Shown here: one piece after another, positions 1 to 6,925 of the stretch | Layout of the letters: each line of letters begins with the position of its first letter | Position numbering within the stretch: position 1 is the first letter of the stretch | Source of the DNA: a bacterium | GTDB taxonomy: Bacteria; SZUA-79; Acidulodesulfobacterales; Acidulodesulfobacteraceae | DNA length: 10,746 nt | NCBI GenBank assembly: GCA_021803845.1 | Contig: JAJZLA010000025.1 | Coordinates: 1 to 10,746 of the forward strand | Direction: 5' to 3' | Notes under the pieces: model-generated | The model's input: the letters and a program-made list of their open reading frames with translations, nothing else | What the model was told of the DNA's origin: nothing | Databases searched by the model: none | Position numbers and translations under genes: made by a program

Positions 1-385
1 GCATATTTAAAACATAGTATATCACATAATACAGATATTTTGAAAAAATTATATAACCTACGACAAACGAACCGAACGAAGACAGAAGAACGGCGCCTGC
101 CGCTAAATTTTTAACCGCCTCTATTCCGGGAGAGTATTCTTTAGATACGTAATCGGCCAGATATTCTATGGACGTATTCAAAGTTTCGGCAAAAAGAACG
201 AAGAAAGCGGAAATAAATATAAGAAGAACGTCTGTTTTAGAAACCCTTAAAAAAAGCGCGAGGAAAATAGCGAGGAGAGCCGCCGTAAAATGGATCCTCA
301 TATTTTTTTCGGTTTTTGTAGCTAATATTATGCCTTCTATAGCCGCATTAAAAGATTCCAACCGATTTTGCGGAACAGGTTTCAT
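1..385 (-). CDS. dgkA: DgkA-type diacylglycerol/undecaprenol kinase, 3' end cut by window edge
   Basis: Small integral-membrane lipid kinase that phosphorylates diacylglycerol or undecaprenol in the inner membrane (family knowledge). I translated 128 codons from the ATG at 385; the frame is still open at the left edge, so only a short tail is missing (family proteins are about 120-140 aa). Three hydrophobic segments lie near residues 32-47, 52-68 and 95-115. Conserved features are EKNMRIH (26-32, equivalent of E. coli E28), ETLNTSIE (67-74, equivalents of E69, N72, E76) and VKNLAAGAVLL (91-101). The last motif is normally K-D; here it is K92-N93. The start overlaps the ybeY stop in an ATGA arrangement, so translation is probably coupled to ybeY, as last visible gene of the phoH operon. 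The upstream SD is weak (AAAG). Identity is confident; activity is less so because of the N93 substitution. Confidence 0.88.
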   Translation of the reverse strand, partial: MKPVPQNRLESFNAAIEGIILATKTEKNMRIHFTAALLAIFLALFLRVSKTDVLLIFISAFFVLFAETLNTSIEYLADYVSKEYSPGIEAVKNLAAGAVLLSSFGSFVVGYIIFSKYLYYVIYYVLNM

Positions 386-924
386 AATTCTTTATATAAA
401 AAATTCTGCATATATTTCATTTCTTTATCGTAGCCGGGGTCGTCTAAATCCAGCTTATGCTCCTCGTCATGGGCATATCCGAAAAGATGGAGAATTCCGT
501 GGATTATTAATAGCGCGAGCTCCCTGCCAAATCCTTTTTTGTAATACTTTTCATTATTTTTAGTATTTTCGTCCTGTTCCAGCCCGTCCGAAGTTACCCA
601 ATCGGATTTCTCCCAAAAATGCCCGTATCTTATGAAATTTTTTTCTGCGGCGGAAGGCGCGATATATATCTCTCCTATATAAAAAATATCCCCTACCCAT
701 TCTTTTATTTCGAAAGACAGGACGTCCGTCGCTTTATCTTGATTTCTGTATATCTTATTTAATTTTTTAATATAGTTTTCCGAACAAAAAATTATATCTA
801 TTTCGTATGAACCGCAATAAAGCTTTTCTATCGAATTTTTAACGATATAACGGACTGACTTTCGATTTATTTTCAGCTTTCTTTGGGTATTCGCTATATT
901 TATTACGGTTTTCATCTGCTTCAT
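382..924 (-). CDS. ybeY: Endoribonuclease YbeY (16S rRNA 3'-end maturation factor)
   Basis: Zinc-dependent single-strand endoribonuclease acting in 16S rRNA 3' processing and ribosome quality control (family knowledge). The signature HGILHLFGYAH supplies the three metal-binding histidines H142, H146 and H152 in HxxxHxxxxxH; the upstream YbeY motif ATDVLSF is at residues 65-71. I chose the ATG at 924 (180 aa) because GAGGAAGG lies 8 nt upstream (933-940). An ATG at 915 is possible; one at 957 would add residues without family similarity. The 5' end lies inside the HD gene (86-bp overlap) and the stop overlaps dgkA by 4 bp. Oddities: the usual GYDH is GYAH, and residues about 99-132 form a charged, polar insertion just before the catalytic helix, where most family members have a short linker. 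All metal ligands are intact, so it is probably functional. Confidence 0.93.
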   Translation of the reverse strand: MKQMKTVINIANTQRKLKINRKSVRYIVKNSIEKLYCGSYEIDIIFCSENYIKKLNKIYRNQDKATDVLSFEIKEWVGDIFYIGEIYIAPSAAEKNFIRYGHFWEKSDWVTSDGLEQDENTKNNEKYYKKGFGRELALLIIHGILHLFGYAHDEEHKLDLDDPGYDKEMKYMQNFLYKEL

Positions 925-3157
925 GCTTATCGCCTTCCTCAACAGGTTTGCCCGCATACGGTATCCTCTGGTGAAAAACGGAATTCAAAACTTTTACGAA
1001 AGCGTCGCCTATGGAATGGAGGTCTTTCAAGGTCAGTTCGCATTCGTCGAGCTGTCCGTCGCTGTAAATTCTGTTTATAGTCTTTCTGACCATAAGTTCC
1101 AGTCTCGAAGGAGAAATGTTGGCCATCGTTCTCGATATCGCCTCGACCGAATCCGCCAGCATAATTATACCGGCTTCCTTGGTTTGAGGTTTTTTGCCGC
1201 TGTATCTGAACGCATCTTTCGACAGATTTCCGTCTTTATTTTCATTGAAAGCCTTTTCATAGAACGCTCCTATCATAGACGTTCCGTGATGCTCGCCGAT
1301 TATATTTTCTATTTTATCCCCTAATTTATATTTTTTTGCAAGTTCCTGTCCGTCTTTTACGTGAGATGAAATAATTAAACTGCTCATGGTCGGGGAAAGC
1401 TTGTCGTGCGGATTTTCCGAATTCGATATATTTTCGATAAAATAATTAGGCTTGGTTATCTTTCCTATGTCGTGATAGAGGCTCGCTACTCTGGCCAAAA
1501 GCGGATTAGCTCCGACCGCCGAAGCGGCTGACTCTGCAAGTGTGGCCGCCATTATAGAATGCTGATATGTCCCCGGCGCGACTATGGAAAATTGCCTTAA
1601 TAGCGGGTTATTGGAACTGGAAAGCTCAAGAAGTTTGAAATCGGTCGTAAAATCGAATAATTTTTCGAATAAAGGTATAAGTCCTATAACCATTATAGAA
1701 GAGATAATACCCGACAAAAATGCAAGTACGATACTGTATATATTTTGTATATTTATCAGGTTCAGTCCTATCAGCGCAAATGCCAGGACCATAAAGCTGT
1801 TTAAAAATCCGGTAATAACGCCCGCTTTAAAGACGCGGCTCCATGAAGAAAAATCGAAGACCTCATATGAGGCTATAAAACTGCCGGCGAACGTATATAT
1901 CATGAAAAAAATCGAGTTTTTAAAAATTATAGAGGTCAGAATAGAAAAAAGAGCTATATAAACGACCGAAACCTCCGAATTCAATATTATTCTTATTAGC
2001 ATAGGTCCGAACGCAAAAGGAATTAAATAATAAATATCGTTCCTGTTTATGAAAGGAAAATATAGAGAAAGGGCTTTCGAGAAAATAATACCGGCTTTAA
2101 TAACTAAAATAGAAGATAATAAAATAGTTATAATAAAAACGACATTTTTAAAGTCTAAGGAATTTCTAAATTTCTTTATATATCTATATGGAAATACATA
2201 AGACAGCGACAAAAGCATCGCGATGACGAAAAACAATCCTATAAGGGACGGTATATTATTTTTTAGCTTAAATTCGGCATCGTATGTATTTAATTCAAGC
2301 GCCTTCGATTTAGTTATAAGTTCTCCGGCGTTCACTAAAAGCATTCCTTCGTTTATATGTATATAAATCGGTATGTTTTCCTTTTTAATATCCTCTATTT
2401 TTTTAAGAGTGAGATACTTTGAATATACGATATCGGGTTTTATCATCCGATAAACCAATCCGTAAATATCGTTCTGCATATAAGGCGGCAAGAAGCCAAG
2501 ATATTTTTTAGTATAATAATAGGTAAAGCCTTTCTCTTTTTTTAAAGTAAAAAATATTTGGGGGTAATTTACGGTTTTAAGCCTGTTTGTTATTATATTT
2601 TTAATTTCTATCTTTTTATCGCTTTCGGGCAGTTGAGACAGCACCCCTTTTTTATAAATACTGTAAACTATTTTTAAAATATAAGCCTCGATATTTTTAT
2701 TGTAATTCAAATAGTAAAACTCGTTAAGAACGGACTTGTCCAATTTTATTCCTAATTTAGCGGCAAAGATATTTTCGGATATATCCATATTTTGCCTGTT
2801 CTGAGCATGGCTTTCTTTGTATGACCTTGCAAAAGCGAAAGCCCTGCTTATTTTTCTTGAAAGTGTTGCTTTTATCTCCGGATAATATAAATAAACATCG
2901 GGGCTGTTTTTGATTTTCTTCTTCAGGATGGCGTTAGTCGCTTTTACGTTTACGTATCTGAAACTCTTTTTGGCAATTATGGTTTTTGTTGCTATCTCTC
3001 CGGCTTTATATTTATTTTTCATAAACTCCATTCCATTATAAAGCAAAAAAGTTAAAAATATAGCGGAGATTAAAAGCAGGACTAATAGCGGGGTATAGCG
3101 GTTTTTAATTTCTAAAGTATTATTTTTTAGAAATTCGAGAAATTTCGTTCGTTTCAT
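839..3157 (-). CDS. pgpH: PgpH/YqfF-like 7TM-HD membrane phosphodiesterase (probable c-di-AMP hydrolase)
   Basis: 772-aa membrane protein with 7TM-HD family architecture: one N-terminal TM helix (about 21-42), an extracytoplasmic 7TMR-HDED-type domain (about 50-295), a cluster of TM helices (about 303-495) and a cytosolic HD domain (about 520-725). The HD ligands are visible: H533, H562-D563 (YHDIGK), H599, H623-H624 (GEHHG) and D669 (LADSVEA). Listeria PgpH, of the same family and about 718 aa, hydrolyses c-di-AMP to pApA; assigning that substrate here is inference, since no cyclase is in view. The ATG at 3157 lies 38 bp inside the end of phoH with no clear SD, which suggests translational coupling. 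The last 35 or so residues are hydrophilic and low in complexity and are encoded where ybeY begins. Family is certain; substrate is moderately sure. Confidence 0.93.
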   Translation of the reverse strand: MKRTKFLEFLKNNTLEIKNRYTPLLVLLLISAIFLTFLLYNGMEFMKNKYKAGEIATKTIIAKKSFRYVNVKATNAILKKKIKNSPDVYLYYPEIKATLSRKISRAFAFARSYKESHAQNRQNMDISENIFAAKLGIKLDKSVLNEFYYLNYNKNIEAYILKIVYSIYKKGVLSQLPESDKKIEIKNIITNRLKTVNYPQIFFTLKKEKGFTYYYTKKYLGFLPPYMQNDIYGLVYRMIKPDIVYSKYLTLKKIEDIKKENIPIYIHINEGMLLVNAGELITKSKALELNTYDAEFKLKNNIPSLIGLFFVIAMLLSLSYVFPYRYIKKFRNSLDFKNVVFIITILLSSILVIKAGIIFSKALSLYFPFINRNDIYYLIPFAFGPMLIRIILNSEVSVVYIALFSILTSIIFKNSIFFMIYTFAGSFIASYEVFDFSSWSRVFKAGVITGFLNSFMVLAFALIGLNLINIQNIYSIVLAFLSGIISSIMVIGLIPLFEKLFDFTTDFKLLELSSSNNPLLRQFSIVAPGTYQHSIMAATLAESAASAVGANPLLARVASLYHDIGKITKPNYFIENISNSENPHDKLSPTMSSLIISSHVKDGQELAKKYKLGDKIENIIGEHHGTSMIGAFYEKAFNENKDGNLSKDAFRYSGKKPQTKEAGIIMLADSVEAISRTMANISPSRLELMVRKTINRIYSDGQLDECELTLKDLHSIGDAFVKVLNSVFHQRIPYAGKPVEEGDKHEADENRNKYSEYPKKAENKSKVSPLYR

Positions 3158-4223
3158 ATGCTTTAATTATATTTTGAACAAGTTTATGCCTTAATACGTC
3201 GGTTCCGTTAAAATTAACTACTTCTATGCCGGCTATGTTCATCAGAATTTTACTCGCGGTTATAAGTCCGGATTCTTTATCGTAAGGCAGATCGGTTTGT
3301 GTTATGTCGCCGTTTACGACAATCTTGGAACCCGAACCTATTCTGGTAAGCATCATTTTCATCTGTTCGTTTGTGGCATTTTGCGCTTCGTCAAGTATTA
3401 TAAAAGAATTATTCAAAGTTCTTCCCCTCATAAATGCTATAGGGGCAACTTCTATCACATCCGAATCTATAAGTTTTATGGCTTTTTCAAATTCTAACAT
3501 CTCGTAAAGGGCATCATAAAGCGGCCTTAAATAAGGATTTATTTTCTGCGAAATATCTCCGGGAAGAAAACCTAGTTTCTCGCCCGCCTCAACCGCAGGA
3601 CGGGTTAATATTATTCTGTCGAACAGCTTTTTTTGAAATAAAGATATCGCGCATGCCATAGCAAGATAGGTCTTGCCGGTTCCAGCCGGTCCTACGCCGA
3701 TAACTATATCGTTTTTATAAATAGCGTCGGTATATTTTTTTTGATTTGCGGTTCTCGGCGTTATAACCTTTTTTCTGGGGGTTATCAGTATGGTAGGATA
3801 AATCTGCGTGCCGATATCGGATCCCGGATTTTCAATTTTAAGCTTGGCTAATCTTATTAAATCGTTATCGGTTACAACTTTTCCGTTTTTATACAGAATT
3901 ATCAGATCGCGTATAAAACTCGCGCAAACCTCAACGTTGCCGCTATATCCCTTAACCAGCAGCATATTGCCCCTAACGGATATATCCACTTTGAATTCGT
4001 TTGCTATAATATCTTTTATATTTGCGGACGGACTGGAAAATTTATTAAAAAGTTCTAAATCTTCCAGTTCTACCTTTTCTATATGTAATGTTTCTTTTTC
4101 GACGCCGCCGGATATTAACCGGGATTTAGGCGCTTTTGCGTTTATTTTAACCACGCCCGAAATACCCCGCATTTTCACTTCAGCGGCAGATCCCGTTTTC
4201 CTTGTTTTATCAGTTATTCCCAA
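3120..4223 (-). CDS. phoH: PhoH-family ATPase (PhoH/YbeZ)
   Basis: Cytosolic P-loop ATPase of the PhoH/YbeZ family, usually encoded next to ybeY and linked to RNA metabolism (family knowledge). A KH-like N-terminal region (about 45-115) is followed by the ATPase core: GPAGTGKT Walker A (178-185), TRPAVEAGEKLGFLPGD (207-223), PYLRPLYDAL (230-239), Walker B FIILDEAQN (274-282) and MLTRIGSGSK (291-300). Length (367 aa) is slightly above the usual 310-350. The start is uncertain: TTG at 4223 is the first start codon after an in-frame TAA, but the nearest SD (AGGAG, 4240-4244) is 16 nt away; ATG at 4172 would shorten the protein by 17 residues without touching a domain. First gene of the four-gene operon; its end overlaps the HD phosphodiesterase gene by 38 bp. 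Confidence 0.95.
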   Translation of the reverse strand: MGITDKTRKTGSAAEVKMRGISGVVKINAKAPKSRLISGGVEKETLHIEKVELEDLELFNKFSSPSANIKDIIANEFKVDISVRGNMLLVKGYSGNVEVCASFIRDLIILYKNGKVVTDNDLIRLAKLKIENPGSDIGTQIYPTILITPRKKVITPRTANQKKYTDAIYKNDIVIGVGPAGTGKTYLAMACAISLFQKKLFDRIILTRPAVEAGEKLGFLPGDISQKINPYLRPLYDALYEMLEFEKAIKLIDSDVIEVAPIAFMRGRTLNNSFIILDEAQNATNEQMKMMLTRIGSGSKIVVNGDITQTDLPYDKESGLITASKILMNIAGIEVVNFNGTDVLRHKLVQNIIKAYETNEISRISKK

Positions 4224-4281
4224 ATTTTGTTTTTAATAACTCCTTTATTGAATATATTATGATTAATTAGCCGATTTTTTG

Positions 4282-4309
4282 ATTATAACATTATTGATAA
4301 AAAAGTCAA
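4282..4309 (-). promoter_or_regulatory. Sigma70-type promoter of the phoH operon
   Basis: On the minus strand TTGACT (4304-4309) and TATAAT (4282-4287) are separated by 16 bp, so 11 of 12 hexamer positions match consensus. The predicted start of transcription is near 4275, giving a leader of about 50 nt before the phoH TTG. It is the only strong promoter seen upstream of the overlapping phoH-HD-ybeY-dgkA genes. Confidence 0.7.
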
Positions 4310-4320
4310 AAAACGACTCT
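4298..4320 (-). terminator. Weak candidate terminator after the zinc-ribbon gene
   Basis: On the minus strand AGTC (4315-4318) and GACT (4304-4307) can pair around a GTTTTTT loop. One wobble and one A-T pair may extend the stem at its base, and six T residues follow. The stem is short and low in GC, so termination would be inefficient. The 3' arm coincides with the -35 box of the phoH promoter, so terminator and promoter share bases. Confidence 0.3.
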
Positions 4321-4334
4321 GTCTATTTTTATGC

Positions 4335-4856
4335 TTACCTTTTCCAGTAAACTCTCAACAATAAATCTCTTTCCGAAAATGAATAATCCACTTCCCCCTT
4401 ATAGGCTCTTTCCATGTTTCTTCCGATTCTTTGGGCAAGGTCTTCGCTTGTAGTAAATATTTTAATAATCTTTTCTTTCTCATTTTCTTCAATATTTTCT
4501 ATTTTTTCCAGAGGGTCTATATAATCCGCTTTTTCTACGGTATTATTTATAAGATTTAAAATATCGCTTTTATGTTCGAATAAAAAGCTGCCGCTTAACT
4601 CGACGACCCCGTTGTAAAATTTTGTTTTGATTTTTAAACAGGCCGGGCAGATAGTATAATTTATATCTTCTTTCTTCTTTAAGGCGGATTTATAAAGTTC
4701 ATCGTCTTTTACCCATCTTTTATTGTGATAAATATTATGGCAAATTTTGCATACTGACATATCTTTATAGGACAGACTGTTTTTATAGGCATCGGATTCG
4801 TCGCTTGCCGAATGTTTTTTTATATTCGTTGGATTCCATCTTTTCTCGTCGAACAT
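4335..4856 (-). CDS. BCAM0308-type zinc-ribbon protein of unknown function
   Basis: 173-aa soluble protein with two cysteine pairs, C36-x2-C39 (VCKICH) and C70-x2-C73 (ICPACL), spaced as a zinc ribbon. After these come a GVVELSGSF strand (83-91), an acidic helical segment (about 115-132) and a C-terminal block with IKIFTTSEDLAQRIGRNM and AYKGEV. This order resembles the uncharacterised BCAM0308 family, whose fold is compared with archaeal NMD3-type ribosome export factors; I know of no established function. The start is well supported: AAGGAGG at 4865-4871, 8 nt upstream. It has its own promoter, divergent from the L,D-transpeptidase gene, and is probably a single-gene unit. A link to RNA or ribosome metabolism is only a guess from the neighbouring phoH and ybeY. 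Confidence 0.8.
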   Translation of the reverse strand: MFDEKRWNPTNIKKHSASDESDAYKNSLSYKDMSVCKICHNIYHNKRWVKDDELYKSALKKKEDINYTICPACLKIKTKFYNGVVELSGSFLFEHKSDILNLINNTVEKADYIDPLEKIENIEENEKEKIIKIFTTSEDLAQRIGRNMERAYKGEVDYSFSERDLLLRVYWKR

Positions 4857-4885
4857 TTCATTTGCCTCCTTAATCCTATTAATAT

Positions 4886-4914
4886 AATATATTTATGTTT
4901 GGCTTCTATTTCAA
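4886..4914 (-). promoter_or_regulatory. Promoter of the zinc-ribbon gene
   Basis: On the minus strand TTGAAA (4909-4914) and TATATT (4886-4891) are 17 bp apart. Transcription would start near 4879, a few bases before the AAGGAGG ribosome binding site and about 23 nt before the ATG at 4856. A second TATAAT-like sequence at 4915-4920 lacks a matching -35. Confidence 0.55.
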
Positions 4915-4987
4915 TTATACCATATTAAACAATCTTTTTGCCCTAATAAGTAATAAAATTATCTTTAAAATTAACGCCGATAATATA

Positions 4988-5016
4988 TTGAAAATATCCG
5001 CCTTAAATGGCATAAT
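4988..5016 (+). promoter_or_regulatory. Promoter of the L,D-transpeptidase gene, predicting a nearly leaderless mRNA
   Basis: TTGAAA (4988-4993) and CATAAT (5011-5016) are 17 bp apart. The ATG at 5027 follows the -10 box after only 10 bases, so the expected transcript would start at most a few bases before the start codon. No Shine-Dalgarno sequence precedes this ATG, which fits a leaderless message. An alternative is an upstream promoter with SD-independent initiation. Confidence 0.45.
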
Positions 5017-5026
5017 ATTAAAAGTT

Positions 5027-6058
5027 ATGCGACTAAAAAAAATTTATATTTATATTATAACTGCATTTATTTCCATATTTATTTTGGCTGCCGCAGGCTT
5101 TATGAAATATCTGCCTTCTGCCGCCAAAACATCCGCTTTATCGAAAAAATCGGCGGCGGTACTGCCGGAATTATCGGAATATAATTCGTCAAGGCCTTTA
5201 AGCCCTCCTATATGCAAGGGCGAACGGTTTAACGCACAGCAAAGCGAGCAAACCGTATTTTACTGCACCGTTAAATATCTGCAATACCTGCGCTATCTTC
5301 CGGTTTTATCCGACGGTCCGGATAAATACAAATTTTCGTTTCCCGTTCCGGATATTTTACATAGGGTTGCGGATTCATATGAATGGAATCCTCAAAATCC
5401 TTTTATTTTGGGGGCGGCAGCGCAATATCTGAAGGTATCTGGTAAGCTTAGAGGCGGAGAATACGCAAGGCCTCAAATAGACGTGGCGCTTTTGTCGGAA
5501 CTTAAAGAAAGTGCGGCAAATGGGAAATTTGACCCCAATCCGTGGAAATGGGTTCTTGTCAGGCAGGCCGAAAAAAATGAAACGGTTCAATTATATGAAA
5601 ACGGAAAGGAAATATTTTCTTCGCCTGCGAATACAGGCGAATTTGCAACTACCCCCGACGGAACATGGTATGTTTTCCTCCGTTATCACGATACTACCAT
5701 GAGCGGGCTGTCGCCGAAAAGAATTCCCACGAAAATGTACGAATCTTTAAAAGCAAAACACCCCGGCATGGTCGCCTGTTTGGATGGACACCCGATAAAA
5801 TGGGTTGCATACGACGATTCCGGCATTAAATACGTGGATTATTTTAACAAAGGAATAGCTCTGCATTATATTCCCCGCGCCCATTACGGATTTCCTCAAT
5901 CGGCCGGCTGTATTGAAATACCGAAGCAAAACGCCAAATTTTTGCACAAAAATATAGGCTACGGAACTATAGTTACGGTTATAGGTTCTGTCGGAAATGC
6001 CGGGGCAAAAAAACAAGCCGGAGGAACAGCCTCAACCGGCAAATCCTGCACCGAATAA
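5027..6058 (+). CDS. Membrane-anchored L,D-transpeptidase (YkuD domain) with PG-binding-like region
   Basis: 343-aa envelope enzyme expected to form 3-3 peptidoglycan cross-links or attach proteins to peptidoglycan in the periplasm. From ATG 5027, residues 4-24 form a hydrophobic signal anchor after a basic start (MRLKK). Residues about 82-160 resemble the divergent peptidoglycan-binding region of long L,D-transpeptidases (YLQYLRYLPV ... FSFPVPDIL ... LGAAAQYL ... LLSEL). The YkuD catalytic domain spans about 173-320 with H280, G288, S292 and nucleophile C295 in SAGCIEI. The usual arginine after GC-I is glutamate here. The frame stays open upstream to 4895, but that extension lacks an SD and would bury the signal anchor. 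The tail (321-343) is rich in Gly and Ala and also encodes, on the other strand, the lexA terminator. It converges on lexA with an 11-nt gap. Family is certain; exact reaction is not. Confidence 0.9.
   Translation: MRLKKIYIYIITAFISIFILAAAGFMKYLPSAAKTSALSKKSAAVLPELSEYNSSRPLSPPICKGERFNAQQSEQTVFYCTVKYLQYLRYLPVLSDGPDKYKFSFPVPDILHRVADSYEWNPQNPFILGAAAQYLKVSGKLRGGEYARPQIDVALLSELKESAANGKFDPNPWKWVLVRQAEKNETVQLYENGKEIFSSPANTGEFATTPDGTWYVFLRYHDTTMSGLSPKRIPTKMYESLKAKHPGMVACLDGHPIKWVAYDDSGIKYVDYFNKGIALHYIPRAHYGFPQSAGCIEIPKQNAKFLHKNIGYGTIVTVIGSVGNAGAKKQAGGTASTGKSCTE
6007..6040 (-). terminator. Rho-independent terminator of lexA, inside the L,D-transpeptidase coding end
   Basis: Read on the minus strand 30 nt after the lexA stop, GCCGG (6036-6040) pairs with CCGGC (6017-6021), and an inner AGG pairs with CCT across a small bulge. 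TTG and then seven T residues (6007-6013) follow. Hairpin plus T-tract is right for intrinsic termination in the lexA direction. In the opposite direction no T-tract follows, so it should not stop the transpeptidase transcript. Confidence 0.6.
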
Positions 6059-6069
6059 AATAATAACGC

Positions 6070-6846
6070 CTAATATTTCCTCAATAAGCCTACAAGCTCC
6101 CCTATTATTTTAACTCTATTTTCGTCTAAAACTATAGGTTTAAAAGCGGGGTTGGCAGGCATAAGTTTGACCTTCCCGTTTTTGAGCCTGTAATATCTTT
6201 TAAGCGTCGCCTCATAACCTTCCACAATAGCCGCTACTATTCTTCCGTTCGGAACCTCGCCGGTCTTTTTCAAGATAATAACATCCTTGTCGGCTATCAT
6301 ATCTTCCGCCATTGAATCGCCTTTAACTTTAAGAGCGAATAAATCGCCGGGGCGTTTAGATGTAAATCCCTCCGGTATGGCAATGGTTTCGTTTATCTGG
6401 ACGGCTTCAACGGGGTAGCCCGCCTGAATATAACCATATAGAGGTATATACCGGGTATCATATAGAGGGTATTGAATATCGTCGAAGGAAACACCGGAAG
6501 ATAGAAACGCACGCCGTTTTTGTTGTTCGCGGCCAGCGTCGGATTCAGGCAAGTTAATATTATCTGCATAAGAATATCTGAATGGTTCGCCGCCGCCTGT
6601 TTGTTTTAATAAGTTACTATTAATTTTGGCGCTAAGGTATTTTTCGGTTAAAAACAGAGACCTTTTTCTGCCTGGGACAGCGTCTATCAAACCACGGTCC
6701 TTTAAAGATTTTATATGCTTAAAGACGGTGGACTTGGAAGAAATGCCTATTCCGCAGCATATCTCTTCATAAGACGGGGCATACCCTTTTTTGCTTTCAT
6801 AATCTATTATAAAATCTATTATGTTTTTTTGTCTTTTGCTTATCAT
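6070..6846 (-). CDS. lexA: LexA SOS repressor with an extended inter-domain linker
   Basis: Transcriptional repressor of the DNA-damage response that self-cleaves when RecA filaments form. Residues 1-66 are the LexA winged helix (SKRQKNIIDFI, with recognition region SSKSTVFKHIKSLKDRGLI). The peptidase domain holds cleavage pair A142-G143 (IQAGYPVEA), catalytic S178 (GDSM) and K216 (ATLKR). Cleavage site to Ser and Ser to Lys spacings (36, 38) nearly equal those in E. coli LexA (35, 37). At 258 aa it is longer than the usual 200-220, because residues about 67-130 form a polar linker some 55-60 residues longer than normal. Start ATG 6846 aligns with the family N-terminus but has no strong SD. 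No palindrome of the E. coli or Bacillus SOS type was seen immediately upstream. It lies downstream of the restriction-modification gene on the same strand. Confidence 0.95.
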   Translation of the reverse strand: MISKRQKNIIDFIIDYESKKGYAPSYEEICCGIGISSKSTVFKHIKSLKDRGLIDAVPGRKRSLFLTEKYLSAKINSNLLKQTGGGEPFRYSYADNINLPESDAGREQQKRRAFLSSGVSFDDIQYPLYDTRYIPLYGYIQAGYPVEAVQINETIAIPEGFTSKRPGDLFALKVKGDSMAEDMIADKDVIILKKTGEVPNGRIVAAIVEGYEATLKRYYRLKNGKVKLMPANPAFKPIVLDENRVKIIGELVGLLRKY

Positions 6847-6925
6847 ATTTCTATAAATTTAAATAATTTCTTTTAAGATTTAATATCATTTTCCCCTCTC
6901 TAAAAGCGTAATACTCGATATGCGC

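Noticed and set aside
168..563. Plus-strand open frame of 131 codons
   Set aside because: It lies antisense to dgkA and ybeY, both of which carry conserved family motifs; no SD or family similarity in the plus frame.
923..1324. Plus-strand open frame of 133 codons
   Set aside because: Antisense to the HD-domain coding region, whose catalytic motifs are unmistakable.
3808..4236. Plus-strand open frame of 142 codons
   Set aside because: Antisense to the N-terminal half of phoH; composition is that of a shadow frame.
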